DNA of 64,000 nucleotides, taken from the NCBI GenBank assembly GCA_944380925.1, contig CALWJD010000002.1:116398-180397 (forward strand), in the 5' to 3' direction. This document shows, piece after piece, positions 27,674-36,734 of this stretch; position 1 is the first letter of the stretch, and the number at the start of each line of letters is the position of its first letter. This DNA is from UMGS1491 sp944380925. Lineage in GTDB: Bacteria > Bacillota > Clostridia > Oscillospirales > Acutalibacteraceae. A program made the translations under genes and the position numbers. Under the pieces are notes generated by a model, which worked only from the letters and a program-made list of their open reading frames with translations, did not search any database and had not been told where the DNA came from.

Positions 27674-28540
27674 CTAAGGCTGACCTCTTTTCCAAGTTCC
27701 ACCGATGTTTGTGTACATTATGCACGGTTTTCCTAAATCTAACTTATATGGAACACATCGATTCCACGTGCTTCCGATTTTGACCCATCCTGTACCGCCA
27801 ACAGTAATAATAAAGTTATCTGATATATTTCCCGATTCAGTTTGAGCCTCGATATACATATAAGCTGTGCTGTTTGGAAAATTAAAGTCTGTATTTTTGA
27901 ATCCGTTATACGAAGTTAAAATTTCATAATCTGTAAGAACAATATTTGAATTTTTTGTTTCAGAAGTAAAAATAGTGCTACTATCAGCACTCATTTTTAC
28001 TCCATAAATAATTTTTTGAAATGCTCCGCTTCCAAGCGAAAAACTAACTGTCATCGGACTTTCAAGGTATGTCCTGCTTAAACTAAGATTGCTCGGGGGT
28101 GTGGACATAACGTAGCTTAAAATTAATGTATTGTTTAAAAGCTGAGTCGTATATGAAGAGGAAATAGGATAAACTGTTAGATTTTCTGTGTTTATATCGC
28201 TTGATTTGTCTGAATTGTATGAAGGAACATTTATATGATCTGAATCAAAGCAACTACCTAAGCCATTACAAGTAACTCTAACTTCAAGTGTTCCTGTGCC
28301 AATTACACCACTTACTGTTTTTATAACTTGACCACTTGTTGAGTATGAAAAGCTACCTGTATTTATTGAAAACCCCGATCCGCCGGCAGAAATATCGTAA
28401 TTTATGCCGTTTGGATATCCGAAGTTTCCTCCATAATCATTTGCAGAATAAAGCGTTGCGGTCACAGAATTTCCTGATATATCAAGTTTTAAGTCAAGTT
28501 CAGGTGCACCATGAACTTTATTAATATATAAAACTGCCAT
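27674..28540 (-). CDS. Beta-rich fibre-module protein, unknown
   Basis: 288 residues, nearly all beta-strand by pattern, with Ser/Thr/Gly-rich repeats resembling Ig-like folds and a C-terminal GGTGWVKIGSTWNRC / IGGTWKRGQP motif seen in phage tail and appendage proteins. Overlaps the preceding gene by 1 nt (TAATG). Likely a virion surface protein. Confidence 0.6.
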   Translation of the reverse strand: MAVLYINKVHGAPELDLKLDISGNSVTATLYSANDYGGNFGYPNGINYDISAGGSGFSINTGSFSYSTSGQVIKTVSGVIGTGTLEVRVTCNGLGSCFDSDHINVPSYNSDKSSDINTENLTVYPISSSYTTQLLNNTLILSYVMSTPPSNLSLSRTYLESPMTVSFSLGSGAFQKIIYGVKMSADSSTIFTSETKNSNIVLTDYEILTSYNGFKNTDFNFPNSTAYMYIEAQTESGNISDNFIITVGGTGWVKIGSTWNRCVPYKLDLGKPCIMYTNIGGTWKRGQP

Positions 28541-29160
28541 TATAGATACCTCATATAAACATCGCCATTATTCCCACCGCTGGGATTACCTGTACCGTAG
28601 GTTATTGTTGGAACTGTAATATTTACTGTTTGACTTGAATCTCCATTATAAGTTCCTATATTTGTGCCATTTTTCTGGATTGTAAGCATTTCTTGGCTGA
28701 TATTTATATTTTTAGATTCTGAACCATTGTATGTCCCCACAGTTTCGCCATTTCTTTGAATGGTTAAATTTCCTAAACTTATATTTATATTGTTTGAATT
28801 AGACCCATTATAAGTTCCGATAGTTTCGCCATTTTTTTGAATAGTTAAAGTACCTAAATTAACATTAACTTCTTTCGACTCCGACCCATTATAGGTTCCG
28901 ATGGCTTCTCCATTCCTTTGGATTGTAAGCATACCGAGTTCAATGTTTAAATCTGCTTCTGTTTGTCCGTTGAAATTTCCGATTTCTTTACCATTTAACT
29001 TAATAGTTAGCTTGGCAAAACCATTTTCAAGCAAATATTTTAAAAATACTGCTTCTTCGCTGTCCGGCTCCAAATGATGTATATCATCTTTTGAATACTC
29101 TGTGGGATTATCTCTCCAAAATTGTCGGATAGTTTCCGGTATATGCAAAGGCTCTGCCAT
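28540..29160 (-). CDS. Repeat fibre protein with 27-residue TYNGS repeats
   Basis: 206 residues from the ATG at 29160 (GGAGAG upstream). The N-terminal anchor (IRQFWRDNPTEYSKDDIHHL) is shared with the 75-residue neighbour. It is followed by about five repeats of roughly 27 residues with the core LTIQ-NG--IGTYNGS, giving a 78-81 nt DNA repeat. It ends GGNNGDVYMRYL, a common C-terminal cap in fibre proteins. Likely a beta-helical or beta-solenoid spacer. Confidence 0.65.
   Translation of the reverse strand: MAEPLHIPETIRQFWRDNPTEYSKDDIHHLEPDSEEAVFLKYLLENGFAKLTIKLNGKEIGNFNGQTEADLNIELGMLTIQRNGEAIGTYNGSESKEVNVNLGTLTIQKNGETIGTYNGSNSNNINISLGNLTIQRNGETVGTYNGSESKNINISQEMLTIQKNGTNIGTYNGDSSQTVNITVPTITYGTGNPSGGNNGDVYMRYL
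28600..28990 (-). repeat. Tandem ~81-bp coding repeats in fibre gene
   Basis: Successive units contain the plus-strand core CCATTATAAGTTCC or close variants, encoding GTYNGS, at about 78-81 nt spacing. Copies have diverged at third positions, so this is an old tandem array. Confidence 0.7.
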
Positions 29161-29165
29161 ATTTA

Positions 29166-29513
29166 TCACTCTCCATTTAAAACATAAAAATTAATGGGAA
29201 CATGAAAATATCCTGTGTCCGGCTCATACATTTCGTCCCCGTTGTCTGTCCAAGTAAATCCATTTTCTTTTAACTTTTGTTTAACAATTTCTACCAAGGA
29301 TTTAAAGTTTTTCTTACTCCAAACATCTATAGTTCCGAAGCATACCTCTGCATCATAATCATTGTCAAAGAAAAGCTCAGGTCTTTCGCTCCAAGTATAG
29401 TAGGTAAGATATACATCTTCAGTTCCAAAATACTGTAAATATGCAATGGGAATCTGCTTTTCATCTATTTTAAGAGCAGAGAATATTTTTTCAATTTTAG
29501 GATTTATGTTCAT
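29166..29513 (-). CDS. Probable tail terminator/tail completion protein
   Basis: 115 residues. Sequence pattern (IPIAYLQYFGTEDVYLTYYTW, then VEIVKQKLKENGFTW) and position straight after the head-closure gene fit the tail-terminator family that caps the tail tube. Weak ribosome site (AAGGA). Confidence 0.6.
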   Translation of the reverse strand: MNINPKIEKIFSALKIDEKQIPIAYLQYFGTEDVYLTYYTWSERPELFFDNDYDAEVCFGTIDVWSKKNFKSLVEIVKQKLKENGFTWTDNGDEMYEPDTGYFHVPINFYVLNGE

Positions 29514-29536
29514 ACATTCTCACTCGTTCCTTTTAT

Positions 29537-29875
29537 TTAAATTGCTCCACTGATTTCTGCTTCATCACAAAGTGCCTCCACATACATACCACGATTTTTC
29601 ACATCTTCTATTGACAAAATCCTATATCTTCCTGTATCACATACGATTACATGACTTGTTTTAATCTCCAAATCAGAAATTTTGCGAAATCTGAACAAGG
29701 CTGTTGCTTTTGAAAATGAGGCACGATTTGCCCATACTCGGCTTCCGTGTCGCATTTCTTTATATGCTCTTACACTTGCAAGAATTACATCTTGAATGCT
29801 TACAAACCCCGACTCATCTTTGATTTTACGAGGTTCGATTATATCTATAAAAGTTGTCATTTTCCCTAAACTCAA
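29537..29875 (-). CDS. Head closure / head-tail adaptor protein
   Basis: About 112 residues. SPP1 gp16-like pattern: short beta-barrel with TTFIDIIEPR, VSIQDVILASVRAYKEMR, ALFRFRKISDL and YRILSIEDVKNRGMYVEALC. TTG at 29875 is preferred because GGAGGGTG lies just upstream. It closes the portal after packaging. Confidence 0.75.
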   Translation of the reverse strand: MSLGKMTTFIDIIEPRKIKDESGFVSIQDVILASVRAYKEMRHGSRVWANRASFSKATALFRFRKISDLEIKTSHVIVCDTGRYRILSIEDVKNRGMYVEALCDEAEISGAI

Positions 29876-29877
29876 AT

Positions 29878-30195
29878 TTACACCCTCCAATCTCTATCAA
29901 GACGTAAAAGATGATTTACTGTATTCCATACTTGATTTGCAGCATTCACATTGTCGGAAAAGAAACCACCTGTGCTTCCATCTCTACTTTCATAAAAATG
30001 AGATGACAGCATTATCACCGCTCTTTCTGTCGTAGGAGACATGAGGTTTTCAGAATAATATCCTTCAGGTTTTTTCTGGTAGCTTTCGGCGTAGGAAATT
30101 GCAGAGGTTATAAATTCTTTTATAAGTTCATCGTCTTTATCAGTATTTAAAATAAGATTTAATTTTACTTTCTCTATTAAATTTGACACATCCAC
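29878..30195 (-). CDS. Head-tail connector protein (gp6-like)
   Basis: 105 residues, all helical, with the gp6/gp15-like pattern (DDELIKEFITSAISYAESY...RAVIMLSSHFYESRDG). Follows the capsid gene by 37 bp as is usual. Starts with GTG. Confidence 0.8.
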   Translation of the reverse strand: MDVSNLIEKVKLNLILNTDKDDELIKEFITSAISYAESYQKKPEGYYSENLMSPTTERAVIMLSSHFYESRDGSTGGFFSDNVNAANQVWNTVNHLLRLDRDWRV

Positions 30196-30232
30196 ATTAT
30201 CAAATCCCTTAATTTTAAACTGTACATTGAAT

Positions 30233-31408
30233 TTATCCCATTTTTAAAAGTTTGATTCCTTCAGAAAGGATAACCTTCGCATCTACGCGCTCTGTCGCGA
30301 GAAATCCCACTTGACCATTGCCGGCATAGAGTTCGTTAAGTCTTTGAACAGAGCGTCCCATTCTGTCGGCAATCCAGTAATTTGAAAAGTCACCAAAAGC
30401 TATCGGCAAAGCCTCTGCTGCGACAGTTGGAACATATGGCGAAGTATAAAGAGGATATCCCAAAAGTCTGTCCGGCTGACCTGCTTGAAGTGAAGGCTGC
30501 CACAAATATGCTCCGTTTGTGTCTTTGAGTTTGCGGAGCATCGATATGGTCGAATCATTCATCAAAAATACAGCATTTCTGCGGTACGGAGATTTGAGTG
30601 AATGAACGAGCTCGATTATGTTGTCGCAAGTTATATTTGTCGTGCTGGTAAGCGTTAGCCCTATTTCACCGCCATTTTCAGTGAATATTCCGGTTGGCTG
30701 TCCGACTCCTGTACCTGTACAGAATGCCTGCTCTTCTGCAACACCGAACGCTCTTGCAAACTCCGATGAGATATAGCTTTCAAGGTTAAACATACTGTCT
30801 TGCAAAAGCTCTGTTGATACTTTTACAAGATCTGTAAGTTTAAATGCGTCAATGGTTTTTTGCCCAAAGGTAGGGTTCGACTCCGTATACGCCCCATTTT
30901 CAGGAGTCCACTGAGCCACACTATGAGTCGCTGCAATTGGGATTTTTCGTTCTGCAGCAGTTGTGATTGTTTTTGCAATGCTTCTGATTACATTATTTTC
31001 TTCAAGTGCTGTAACTATCTGATTTTCAAACTCTTCAGGCACTAAAAATCCACCATCTGCATCGACTGACTCTTGCATCACGTTATAAATTTGAGGTTTG
31101 CCTCGCAGTACATTCAAAAAGTCTCTTCGATATTCATCACTTGCTCGTCCTGTCTTTACCTTTTTATTTCTTGGCTTTTCTAAAATAGGCATACCAATCG
31201 CCATGTTTAGCTCCATATCGATTGCCGACTGTTTTTCAAGTCTATCGATTTCTTTACCTAAATTTACTACATCTGCTTCCATTTTATCATAAATAGCAGC
31301 ATCTTCTGAAGATATAAGACCATCCGGATTTCTCTTACTGTCCAAAAAATCTTTCGCATTTTCCCATAGTTTTGTGCGTTTTTCTCTAAGTTCTAAAATA
31401 GTATTCAT
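30233..31408 (-). CDS. HK97-family major capsid protein
   Basis: 391 residues. An N-terminal coiled-coil delta/scaffold domain (about 1-100) is presumably removed by the ClpP-like protease encoded upstream. The mature shell domain follows: SVDADGGFLVPEEFENQI, FKLTDLVKVSTELLQDS, LLGYPLYTSPYVP and FGDFSNYWIADR. GGAGAT site before the ATG. Confidence 0.93.
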   Translation of the reverse strand: MNTILELREKRTKLWENAKDFLDSKRNPDGLISSEDAAIYDKMEADVVNLGKEIDRLEKQSAIDMELNMAIGMPILEKPRNKKVKTGRASDEYRRDFLNVLRGKPQIYNVMQESVDADGGFLVPEEFENQIVTALEENNVIRSIAKTITTAAERKIPIAATHSVAQWTPENGAYTESNPTFGQKTIDAFKLTDLVKVSTELLQDSMFNLESYISSEFARAFGVAEEQAFCTGTGVGQPTGIFTENGGEIGLTLTSTTNITCDNIIELVHSLKSPYRRNAVFLMNDSTISMLRKLKDTNGAYLWQPSLQAGQPDRLLGYPLYTSPYVPTVAAEALPIAFGDFSNYWIADRMGRSVQRLNELYAGNGQVGFLATERVDAKVILSEGIKLLKMG

Positions 31409-31412
31409 AAAG

Positions 31413-32153
31413 TTATCTCCTTTTTAATAAATTAAGCCGCTTATATAGCGACTCTGCTGATACGTTTGATTTTTGCTCTGTGTTTTTAATTTGTTTTCTT
31501 ACTCTGTTCATAACTGCACTAATTGCTGATTCTCTGCTAAACATAAACTCGTCTGTGTTTTCAGGTTTTTGCTTATCCTCTTCAAAAAGAATGCCATCTG
31601 CAAAGCCTAAATTCACAGCTTTGTATGCGTTCATCCAGCTCTCATCATCCATCATTCTGGCAATTTTCGCCCTCGATAAGTGTGTTTTGATTTCATAAGC
31701 GTTAATGATCGATTCCTTCACTTCACTTAGCATATCGGCAGCACGTTTCATTTCATTTGAATCTCCAATCGCACAAGAAAACGGATTATGTATCATCAGT
31801 TGACTAACCGGCGACATCAAAACTTCATCGCCGGCCATCGCAATGACTGAGGCTGCTGATGCGGCAAGTCCGTCAATTTTTATGGTTACTTTGCCCTTGT
31901 AGTCTTTGATTAAGTTATATATTTGAGCTCCTGTTACCATATCTCCGCCGGGCGAGTTGACCCAAACCGAGATGTTCCCTTCGCCGGAATACAATTCATC
32001 TCTGAAGATATCTGCTGTGGATTTTATTCCCTCGTTATAACCATCTTCATCATACCCATCAATGATCTCTCCGCTGATATACAGTATTCTTTCTTCGGGA
32101 CCTTCCGTGAAGTTCCAGAATCTCCTCTTGTTCTTTGTTTTCGTCATTGTCAT
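31413..32153 (-). CDS. ClpP-like (S14) prohead protease
   Basis: About 244-246 residues. Serine protease core: VNSPGGDMVTGAQIYN, catalytic Ser in GLAASAASVIAM, His in QLMIHNPF. It matures the capsid shell and is activated during assembly. The start lies within the portal 3' end: AAGGAGG is followed by ATG ACA ATG, so either ATG (32153 or 32147) may be used. The overlap with portal is about 90 nt. Confidence 0.9.
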   Translation of the reverse strand: MTMTKTKNKRRFWNFTEGPEERILYISGEIIDGYDEDGYNEGIKSTADIFRDELYSGEGNISVWVNSPGGDMVTGAQIYNLIKDYKGKVTIKIDGLAASAASVIAMAGDEVLMSPVSQLMIHNPFSCAIGDSNEMKRAADMLSEVKESIINAYEIKTHLSRAKIARMMDDESWMNAYKAVNLGFADGILFEEDKQKPENTDEFMFSRESAISAVMNRVRKQIKNTEQKSNVSAESLYKRLNLLKRR

Positions 32154-32643
32154 TTTCCTCCTTTTCGCTTATTTCTATGTTATCTGCAAATGCTCCGGCA
32201 TCTGATAATTTAGTCATACTTCCGTTGACAAGATACAGATTTCCGCCAAGCTCATCGGGTATTTGGTTCATGTTTTCGAGTTCCCTTATGTCATTTGCAC
32301 TGAGCCATCCGTTCTGTCTGCCTGTTGCATAACCATTCATTCGGCTTTGATAGTCACCTCGTAGAAGTCCGTCAACATTAAACTTTACAAAATAATCTGC
32401 CTTATCGCTGTCTTTAAACAATCTCCTGTGAATAGATTGTTCCCATCTTGTAACCCAAGGATCGAGAGTATATTTTACGAATTCTAGCGACTGCTGCTCG
32501 ATGTTTGAAAACGATGATTTTTCGAGGTCTCCAATCATGTGTGGTGGGATTCGAAAGATTCTGGCAATTTCATTTATTTGAAATTTTCTCGTTTCCAAAA
32601 ACTGTGCTTCGTTAGGTGAAATGCTGATCGGTTGGTACTTGAG
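32059..32643 (-). CDS. Portal protein, exon 2
   Basis: 194 codons beginning LKYQPISISPNEAQFLETRK immediately after the group II intron 3' end. Typical portal C-terminal half: IFRIPPHMIGDLEKSSFSNI, FVKYTLDPWVTRWEQ, then a Glu/Asn-rich tail. Spliced to exon 1 it restores ...AVLEEG-LKYQPIS..., giving a full 452-residue portal. Confidence 0.9.
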   Translation of the reverse strand, partial: LKYQPISISPNEAQFLETRKFQINEIARIFRIPPHMIGDLEKSSFSNIEQQSLEFVKYTLDPWVTRWEQSIHRRLFKDSDKADYFVKFNVDGLLRGDYQSRMNGYATGRQNGWLSANDIRELENMNQIPDELGGNLYLVNGSMTKLSDAGAFADNIEISEKEENDNDENKEQEEILELHGRSRRKNTVYQRRDH

Positions 32644-35110
32644 GTAGAGTAGGAACGTGCCGCCTTTCTGCATTACTGCAGTAGGTTTGCACAGACCTCT
32701 CTCCGAACCGTGCTTACACTTCTCAATGTACACGGCTCTCCACTTCTATTTATTACGAATGATGTATCTTCTTGTGACATTCTTTGCATACAACTAAGGT
32801 TTTTCGTTTTCTTGCAATCATAGCTTTCTCCCATTGCTCTTTACCTTTAAGATTTTTCAATTTATTTATGTGATGTATTTCATACGATGCTATGTTATCA
32901 TCTCTGCCGCACATCTCGCATTTATTCGCTCTCAATCTTTTTTCAAGCGAATTTGCGTTATTATAATGTACATGATTTTGTATTTTATCTACATCATTTG
33001 TGTATGCCGTTTTCTTCGACAAATTAGAATATTTAACAATCATCATTCTTTTTTGTCCTGCTTTTGTTTCGTATGGCACACCCCATGATTTCCCAAATTG
33101 AAATTTCTTTTTTATATGGGATATTCTGCATTTATGTATATGTGCAAGAGTCTTTAAGCAACTGTATTCCATTAAATATGTAAAATAATTTAATTTCCCA
33201 AAGTTGCTTGCTAAACTATAATAATTGCAAATTCCCCTTGTTTGCGAATTGAAGGTATCTATTATTTCTAAATCTGATAGTCCGCTCATAGAAAGCCTTT
33301 GCCATGGTATTATCGTTCCATCAGACTTCTGTTTTATGATTTTTCTGTCAAACATGAATTTTTCTATTTTCTCAAATGGAATAAGAAGTTCAACCGAATT
33401 ATTCAGTGTTCTTTGGATAGTTCCATTTGCCTTACGTTTACTTTTATTGTTTCTACGCACATTTATATCGTAGCCTAAAAACCTTACATTCTCGGAACTA
33501 TGGGTAATTTTTGTTTTTTCTTCACTCAGTTCAAGATTCAAATTTTTAGATATAAATTCTTTTAATTCATGTTTGATTTTCTCCGCTTCCTCTTTTGTTC
33601 CGCTTATCCCAACAATAAAATCATCGGCATATCTCACATAAGAAAGCTTTTTGTCTGTTGTGTCTTTATATGGCAGTTTTCTGCGTTCTACTTTTAATTT
33701 ATGAACTCTTTTAATCAAATTTTGCTTTTTCTGATAACTATTTGTATTTTGTATTTTCCGTTCGATACTTTGTATTTCCGTACTTTTTTCACAATATGGT
33801 TTTGAGTATGCTCTTTTTGCCTTTTTGTCAAATGCTTTTTTGAGTTCCTCAACCTTTTTATCTAATTCATTCAGATATATGTTTGCAAGTATGGGTGACA
33901 GTATACCTCCTTGCGGTGTTCCACTGTATGTTTTGTGATACTTCCAATCTTCCATATATCCGGCTTTTAAGAATTTTCCTATGAGGGTTACAAACTTACT
34001 GTCTTTTATCTTTTTGGATAGTATTTGCAGTAATATTTTGTGGTCTATATTATCAAAACAGCCTTTTATGTCACCCTCAATAAACCATTTGACTGAACGG
34101 AAATTTCTGCTTATCTGACTTAAAGCCGTATGACAGCTGCGTTTCGATCTAAAACCATGTGATTTATCAGAAAATATAGGCTCATATATCGATTCAAGAA
34201 TTTGTCTTATCGCATCTTGAAGTAATTTATCCCTAAATGATGGTATACCTAATGGTCTTATTTTACCATTAGATTTCGGAATACCTATTCTTCTTACCGC
34301 TTTAGGTTTATACGTTTGATTTTTAAGTTCGTTTATTAGGGACTTAACATATTCAACGCTAAATCCGTCTGCTGTATCTTCATCTACGCCTTTTGTAGCA
34401 GCACCAGAATTTGCATACAAATTTTTGTATGCCTGCATATAAATGTCTTCACGCAACAGATATCTATATAGTCTTGTATAGATACCGTCTTTATGTTCAC
34501 TTGAATTTTTATAAATTCGTTCCAAAATTTCAGATGTTGCATTCATCTTGAGGTTTCTCCTCGCTTTCATCTTTATATTTTGTATCATAGAAGCTGCTTT
34601 CCTTCGCCATGTAAACGTCATTAGCGTTCTCAGACTACTACGAAAGCTCCGTATCCATGCGGAATTTTCAAACTACTATTTAGTTATAGCCATATTTATT
34701 TGGCATTTCCGTTTAGGATATCCCCAGTTAGTGTTATTGCTAAGCTTAGATTGTCGGTTTCGCTTTCAGTCTTTTAACACAAGTTCTCTTGCTCGTGCTG
34801 TGGTATTTGCAATCATACTGATATTGAAGGCTATAATATCAGCCATCCACAGAGTGGGTCACAGGCTATTTTCCCAATTCCCCTTTGAAATTGACACTCA
34901 GACCTTACGTTCACCAAACTCAGGTTAAACCTCATATCTAATTGCCGTTGCAGTTCAGTCGTGTCCTTTAGCCTTTAGACAACTTACTGCTTTCTTGCCG
35001 TGCTATGTTCCCGTATCAGCTTTCGCCTTTCGGTTAGGCAAGTCGGCTCACTTATGATTGTAAGTGATAGTTCTTTATTCTATTTTCAATAACACCCTAT
35101 CTGGGCGCAC
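32644..35110 (-). mobile_element. Group II intron interrupting the portal gene
   Basis: 2467 nt. The 5' end (minus strand) reads GTGCGCCCAGATAGGGTGTT, the bacterial group II consensus. The 3' part contains a 34-nt domain V (GAGCCGTGTACATT...AAGCACGGTTC) and ends CTACTCTAC before exon 2. Ends were fixed by matching the reconstructed portal frame: exon 1 stops after Gly258, exon 2 resumes with Leu. It carries its own intact reverse transcriptase/maturase, so it could still be mobile by retrohoming. Confidence 0.92.
32753..34546 (-). CDS. ltrA: Group II intron reverse transcriptase/maturase (LtrA-type) with HNH domain
   Basis: 597 residues from the ATG at 34546. RT domain with IPKSNGKIRPLGIPSFRDK, FSDKSHGFRSKRSCHTAL, the GTPQGGILSPILANIYLNEL block and catalytic YADD; then a thumb/X maturase domain. 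A C-terminal HNH endonuclease has CEMCGRDD...YEIHHI...CKECHKKIH. No frame break is seen. It splices and mobilises the host intron. Confidence 0.95.
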   Translation of the reverse strand: MNATSEILERIYKNSSEHKDGIYTRLYRYLLREDIYMQAYKNLYANSGAATKGVDEDTADGFSVEYVKSLINELKNQTYKPKAVRRIGIPKSNGKIRPLGIPSFRDKLLQDAIRQILESIYEPIFSDKSHGFRSKRSCHTALSQISRNFRSVKWFIEGDIKGCFDNIDHKILLQILSKKIKDSKFVTLIGKFLKAGYMEDWKYHKTYSGTPQGGILSPILANIYLNELDKKVEELKKAFDKKAKRAYSKPYCEKSTEIQSIERKIQNTNSYQKKQNLIKRVHKLKVERRKLPYKDTTDKKLSYVRYADDFIVGISGTKEEAEKIKHELKEFISKNLNLELSEEKTKITHSSENVRFLGYDINVRRNNKSKRKANGTIQRTLNNSVELLIPFEKIEKFMFDRKIIKQKSDGTIIPWQRLSMSGLSDLEIIDTFNSQTRGICNYYSLASNFGKLNYFTYLMEYSCLKTLAHIHKCRISHIKKKFQFGKSWGVPYETKAGQKRMMIVKYSNLSKKTAYTNDVDKIQNHVHYNNANSLEKRLRANKCEMCGRDDNIASYEIHHINKLKNLKGKEQWEKAMIARKRKTLVVCKECHKKIHHS

Positions 35111-35884
35111 CCCCTCTTCGAGCACTGCTATTTGGTGCGAATTACTGCTCCCTTTAAAAAGTGAGTTCCAGCTTTCTCTGAGCTTATCGGGATCTTTAAG
35201 TGTTCCCGGATGCTCTAAAATTCCACTTGGATTTGCACCATTTGCGAAGAATTTGGCCCCGTATTCCTCGCACGCCATTGCCATACCTATCGCATTTCTC
35301 GCCATCGCTATTGGAGAATATCCCACAAGTCCATCAAAACCCAGCCCCGGAATATGCAGCACATCCTCGGCCTTCAAATACACCTGACCTTTACTTTTAA
35401 GTTTTGGATTATCATCATCACTGGTCGAATATGTGTAATAAATTCTTCCATTTGAGGCTCTGTCAACTGTCATGCGACCCGGAGAGAGAGGATAAAGCGC
35501 TATAACATCGCCTTTTCCGTTTCGAAGTATCTGTGCATAAGCGTTTCCCCATAAAAGAAGATGACTCATAAGCGTTTCTCTAAACACAAATGAAGTCATC
35601 TCAGGATTGGGCTCGTCATGGAGTAAAAAATACAGAGGATGATCAATCGCTTTTTCTTTTCCGTTTAATCCTTTGCGTTTATATGTGTGAAGGGGAAGTC
35701 CGGCTATTGCTTCAGATAAAATCCTGACGCAAGAATAAACAGCAGTTACACTTAAAGCACTCGTTTGACTTACATTTTTACCACTGCTTGAGCTATTAAA
35801 AATTGATCCTAAAATACCGGAACCCAGACTATTCTTTACTTTTGGTTTGTCTCTTGAATGGAAAAGTCTTTTAAAAATGTTCAA
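35111..35884 (-). CDS. Portal protein, exon 1
   Basis: 258 codons, starting at TTG after AAAGGG. HK97/SPP1-type portal N-terminal half: CVRILSEAIAGLPLHTYKRK, LLHDEPNPEMTSFVFRETLM, HLLLWGNAYAQILRN, VLHIPGLGFDGLVGYSPIAM. The exon ends at GGG (Gly258) where the intron begins. Without splicing, translation would stop 11 codons later. The portal is the dodecameric DNA channel of the head. Confidence 0.92.
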
Positions 35885-35887
35885 ACT

Positions 35888-36664
35888 TTAATCAACCCTT
35901 TCTATATTTGGATATATACCATCTTTTTTCAATAAATCATAGATGAAAAGTCTACCTTTTTGCGTCCAATAGGTGTGTACTTTTGTATGCTGACTATCAC
36001 TGTCTAGATAAGTGTGAGTTTTGGTGATGGTATAGCCTTTTTCTGCGTATTTTTGATATAAAAGCCATATGTCTCCTTGCTTAAACTCTATTCCTTTTTC
36101 ATGAAGGTATTTATTCATTTTTTTCGCACTCCAGCCATAATCTTTCGCTATAGATCCGATGGTCACTAAGTCTTTACAATTTAAGACTACGTCATAATAA
36201 CTGGCTTTCGGGATCATTTCCGATATTTGCTGTGTTTTTACTGCTACTGATTCTTCTAACTTTTTATTTTTCTCTCGTTCTTCTTTGAGTGCATTAAGTG
36301 CTGCAATGCCTAAGTCTGGATTAGCTATTAAATCGTCAATTGCATACATTCCATGTTTACGGATTGCTGGGAGCACCTCGCTTGTTACCCATCTTTTAAA
36401 TTTTTTAGCATTAGGGAGTTTACTTGATAAAATCAAGCTGTATAGACCACTTTCATTAATTAGTATTCCTTGAGTTCCGTTGACGGTGAACGATTCGTTA
36501 CGGGTTTTATCTTCTTCGTCAACATGGTCTCTAAGTGCTTTTTGTTGATTTGTGTATCCAAGTATTAGTGCCACATCTTTTCCCACAAAGTAAGGCTCAT
36601 CATCAATTGTAATAGTTCTTACTTCGCCAAATTCCTGATTTTTAAATACTTCTAAGTTATTCAT
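35888..36664 (-). CDS. Phage antirepressor (BRO-N plus KilAC)
   Basis: 258 residues. N-terminal BRO-N domain: TITIDDEPYFVGKDVALILG, KALRDHVDEEDK, ESGLYSLILSSKLP, FKRWVTSEVLPAIRKHGMY. C-terminal KilAC/ANT domain: TIGSIAKDYGWSAKKMNKYL, WTQKGRLFIYDLL. Such proteins lift repression during induction and usually sit in lysogeny modules; here it lies between TerL and portal, just after an intrinsic terminator. It has its own GGAGG site. Probably an inserted moron. Confidence 0.88.
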   Translation of the reverse strand: MNNLEVFKNQEFGEVRTITIDDEPYFVGKDVALILGYTNQQKALRDHVDEEDKTRNESFTVNGTQGILINESGLYSLILSSKLPNAKKFKRWVTSEVLPAIRKHGMYAIDDLIANPDLGIAALNALKEEREKNKKLEESVAVKTQQISEMIPKASYYDVVLNCKDLVTIGSIAKDYGWSAKKMNKYLHEKGIEFKQGDIWLLYQKYAEKGYTITKTHTYLDSDSQHTKVHTYWTQKGRLFIYDLLKKDGIYPNIERVD

Positions 36665-36696
36665 GAAAAATGTACCTCCATAAATTTTTTATAAAT

Positions 36697-36723
36697 AAAA
36701 AGTGACAGCATTCATGCTGTCAC
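36697..36723 (-). terminator. Terminator between TerL and antirepressor
   Basis: Perfect inverted repeat GTGACAGCAT / ATGCTGTCAC with a 2-nt loop, followed on the minus strand by TTTTTATTT. It would stop transcription leaving TerL. Confidence 0.8.
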
Positions 36724-36734
36724 ATCAAAAATCT

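Noticed and set aside
34548..35074. Plus-strand open frame and other frames inside the group II intron
   Set aside because: They overlie ribozyme domains I-III; no ribosome site or codon pattern supports a gene.
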